The position numbers and the translations under genes are program-made. A DNA stretch of 5,768 nucleotides from Candidatus Auribacterota bacterium (lineage in GTDB: Bacteria; Auribacterota; Tritonobacteria; UBA1439). The DNA lies in assembly GCA_026391995.1 (NCBI GenBank), contig JAPLCY010000031.1, forward strand, positions 1 to 5,768, given 5' to 3'. Below, piece after piece: positions 5,661 through 5,768 of the stretch (its first letter is position 1; the number at the start of each line of letters is the position of its first letter). The notes below the pieces were generated by a model. The model made no database searches and was not told the DNA's origin. It saw only the letters and a program-made list of their open reading frames with translations.

Positions 5661-5768
5661 ATGCGCAAGGGCATTCTATTCGTGATGACCGCCCCCTCGG
5701 GGGCGGGGAAGACGACGTTGCTCCAGATGCTGTTGACGGAGGTGAAGGGGCTGGAGTATTCGGTCTCC
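5661..5768 (+). CDS. gmk: Guanylate kinase, N-terminal part (3' end outside window)
   Basis: Cytoplasmic enzyme that phosphorylates GMP to GDP with ATP, needed for GTP, dGTP and (p)ppGpp pools. Only the first 36 residues are in the window, running open to the last base. They begin MRKGILFVMTAPSGAGKTTL, the N-terminal strand and P-loop of Gmk (APSGAGKT, nucleotide-binding K17 and T18), followed by a helix and LEYSVS, matching the family segment that leads into the SVSxTTR GMP-binding motif. The ATG at 5661 places the P-loop at residues 11-18, as expected; there is no alternative in-frame start before the upstream in-frame stop at 5625. G-rich sequence eight bases upstream can act as ribosome binding site. 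The linkage to yicC supports the call. Confidence 0.93.
   Translation, partial: MRKGILFVMTAPSGAGKTTLLQMLLTEVKGLEYSVS

Noticed and set aside
5647..5685. Short frame starting at the ATG at 5647, overlapping the gmk start as a possible leader peptide
   Set aside because: Only 12 codons, out of frame with gmk, and the purine-rich stretch directly abuts the ATG, leaving no proper spacing for a ribosome binding site.
1..5768. Defence system, mobile element, CRISPR array or novel gene cluster
   Set aside because: All coding capacity is explained by recognisable core genes; no repeats, transposase, att-like ends or unexplained frames remain.

Overview
The window is a fully packed, single-strand block of bacterial housekeeping genes. 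All eight genes run on the + strand in the order ileS (3' part) - TraR/DksA-like zinc-finger gene - lspA - lgt - rluD-like - manA - yicC - gmk (5' part). Junctions from lspA through yicC are 0 to 5 bases or overlapping, and the only non-coding stretch longer than about 12 bases is the 60 bases before gmk. No RNA gene, mobile element, CRISPR array or convincing terminator was seen, and no gap reaches 300 bases.

The DNA is clearly G+C-rich by eye, with G-rich coding strands and several runs of seven or eight G. The source is a bacterium, as shown by bacterial-type IleS with a C-terminal zinc finger and by the lipoprotein enzymes Lgt and LspA. The Lgt signature with a double cysteine (NGCCFG), the DksA-like protein with a lysine-rich tail and the ileS-zinc finger-lspA order suggest to me a deep-branching Gram-negative such as a PVC or Omnitrophota-type lineage. 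That placement is an impression from family knowledge, not a demonstrated assignment.

Region by region: 1-1178 is the C-terminal part of isoleucyl-tRNA synthetase. 1191-1682 is a probable RNA polymerase-binding regulator of the TraR/DksA family. 1683-3013 holds two enzymes of lipoprotein maturation, LspA and Lgt; Lgt acts first in the pathway although it is encoded second. 2985-3749 is a ribosomal RNA pseudouridine synthase of the RluD type. 3746-4723 is a class I mannose-6-phosphate isomerase linking fructose-6-phosphate to mannose and nucleotide-sugar synthesis. 4725-5600 is the YicC endoribonuclease. From 5661 guanylate kinase begins and runs off the window.

The one clear anomaly is in the RluD-like gene. 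The catalytic HRLDK motif is followed almost directly by the strand that leads into the GRTHQIRVH motif, so roughly 60-65 residues of the catalytic domain are missing with the reading frame preserved. Otherwise the window looks like ordinary core genome, and I found no evidence for a novel defence, mobile or biosynthetic system.
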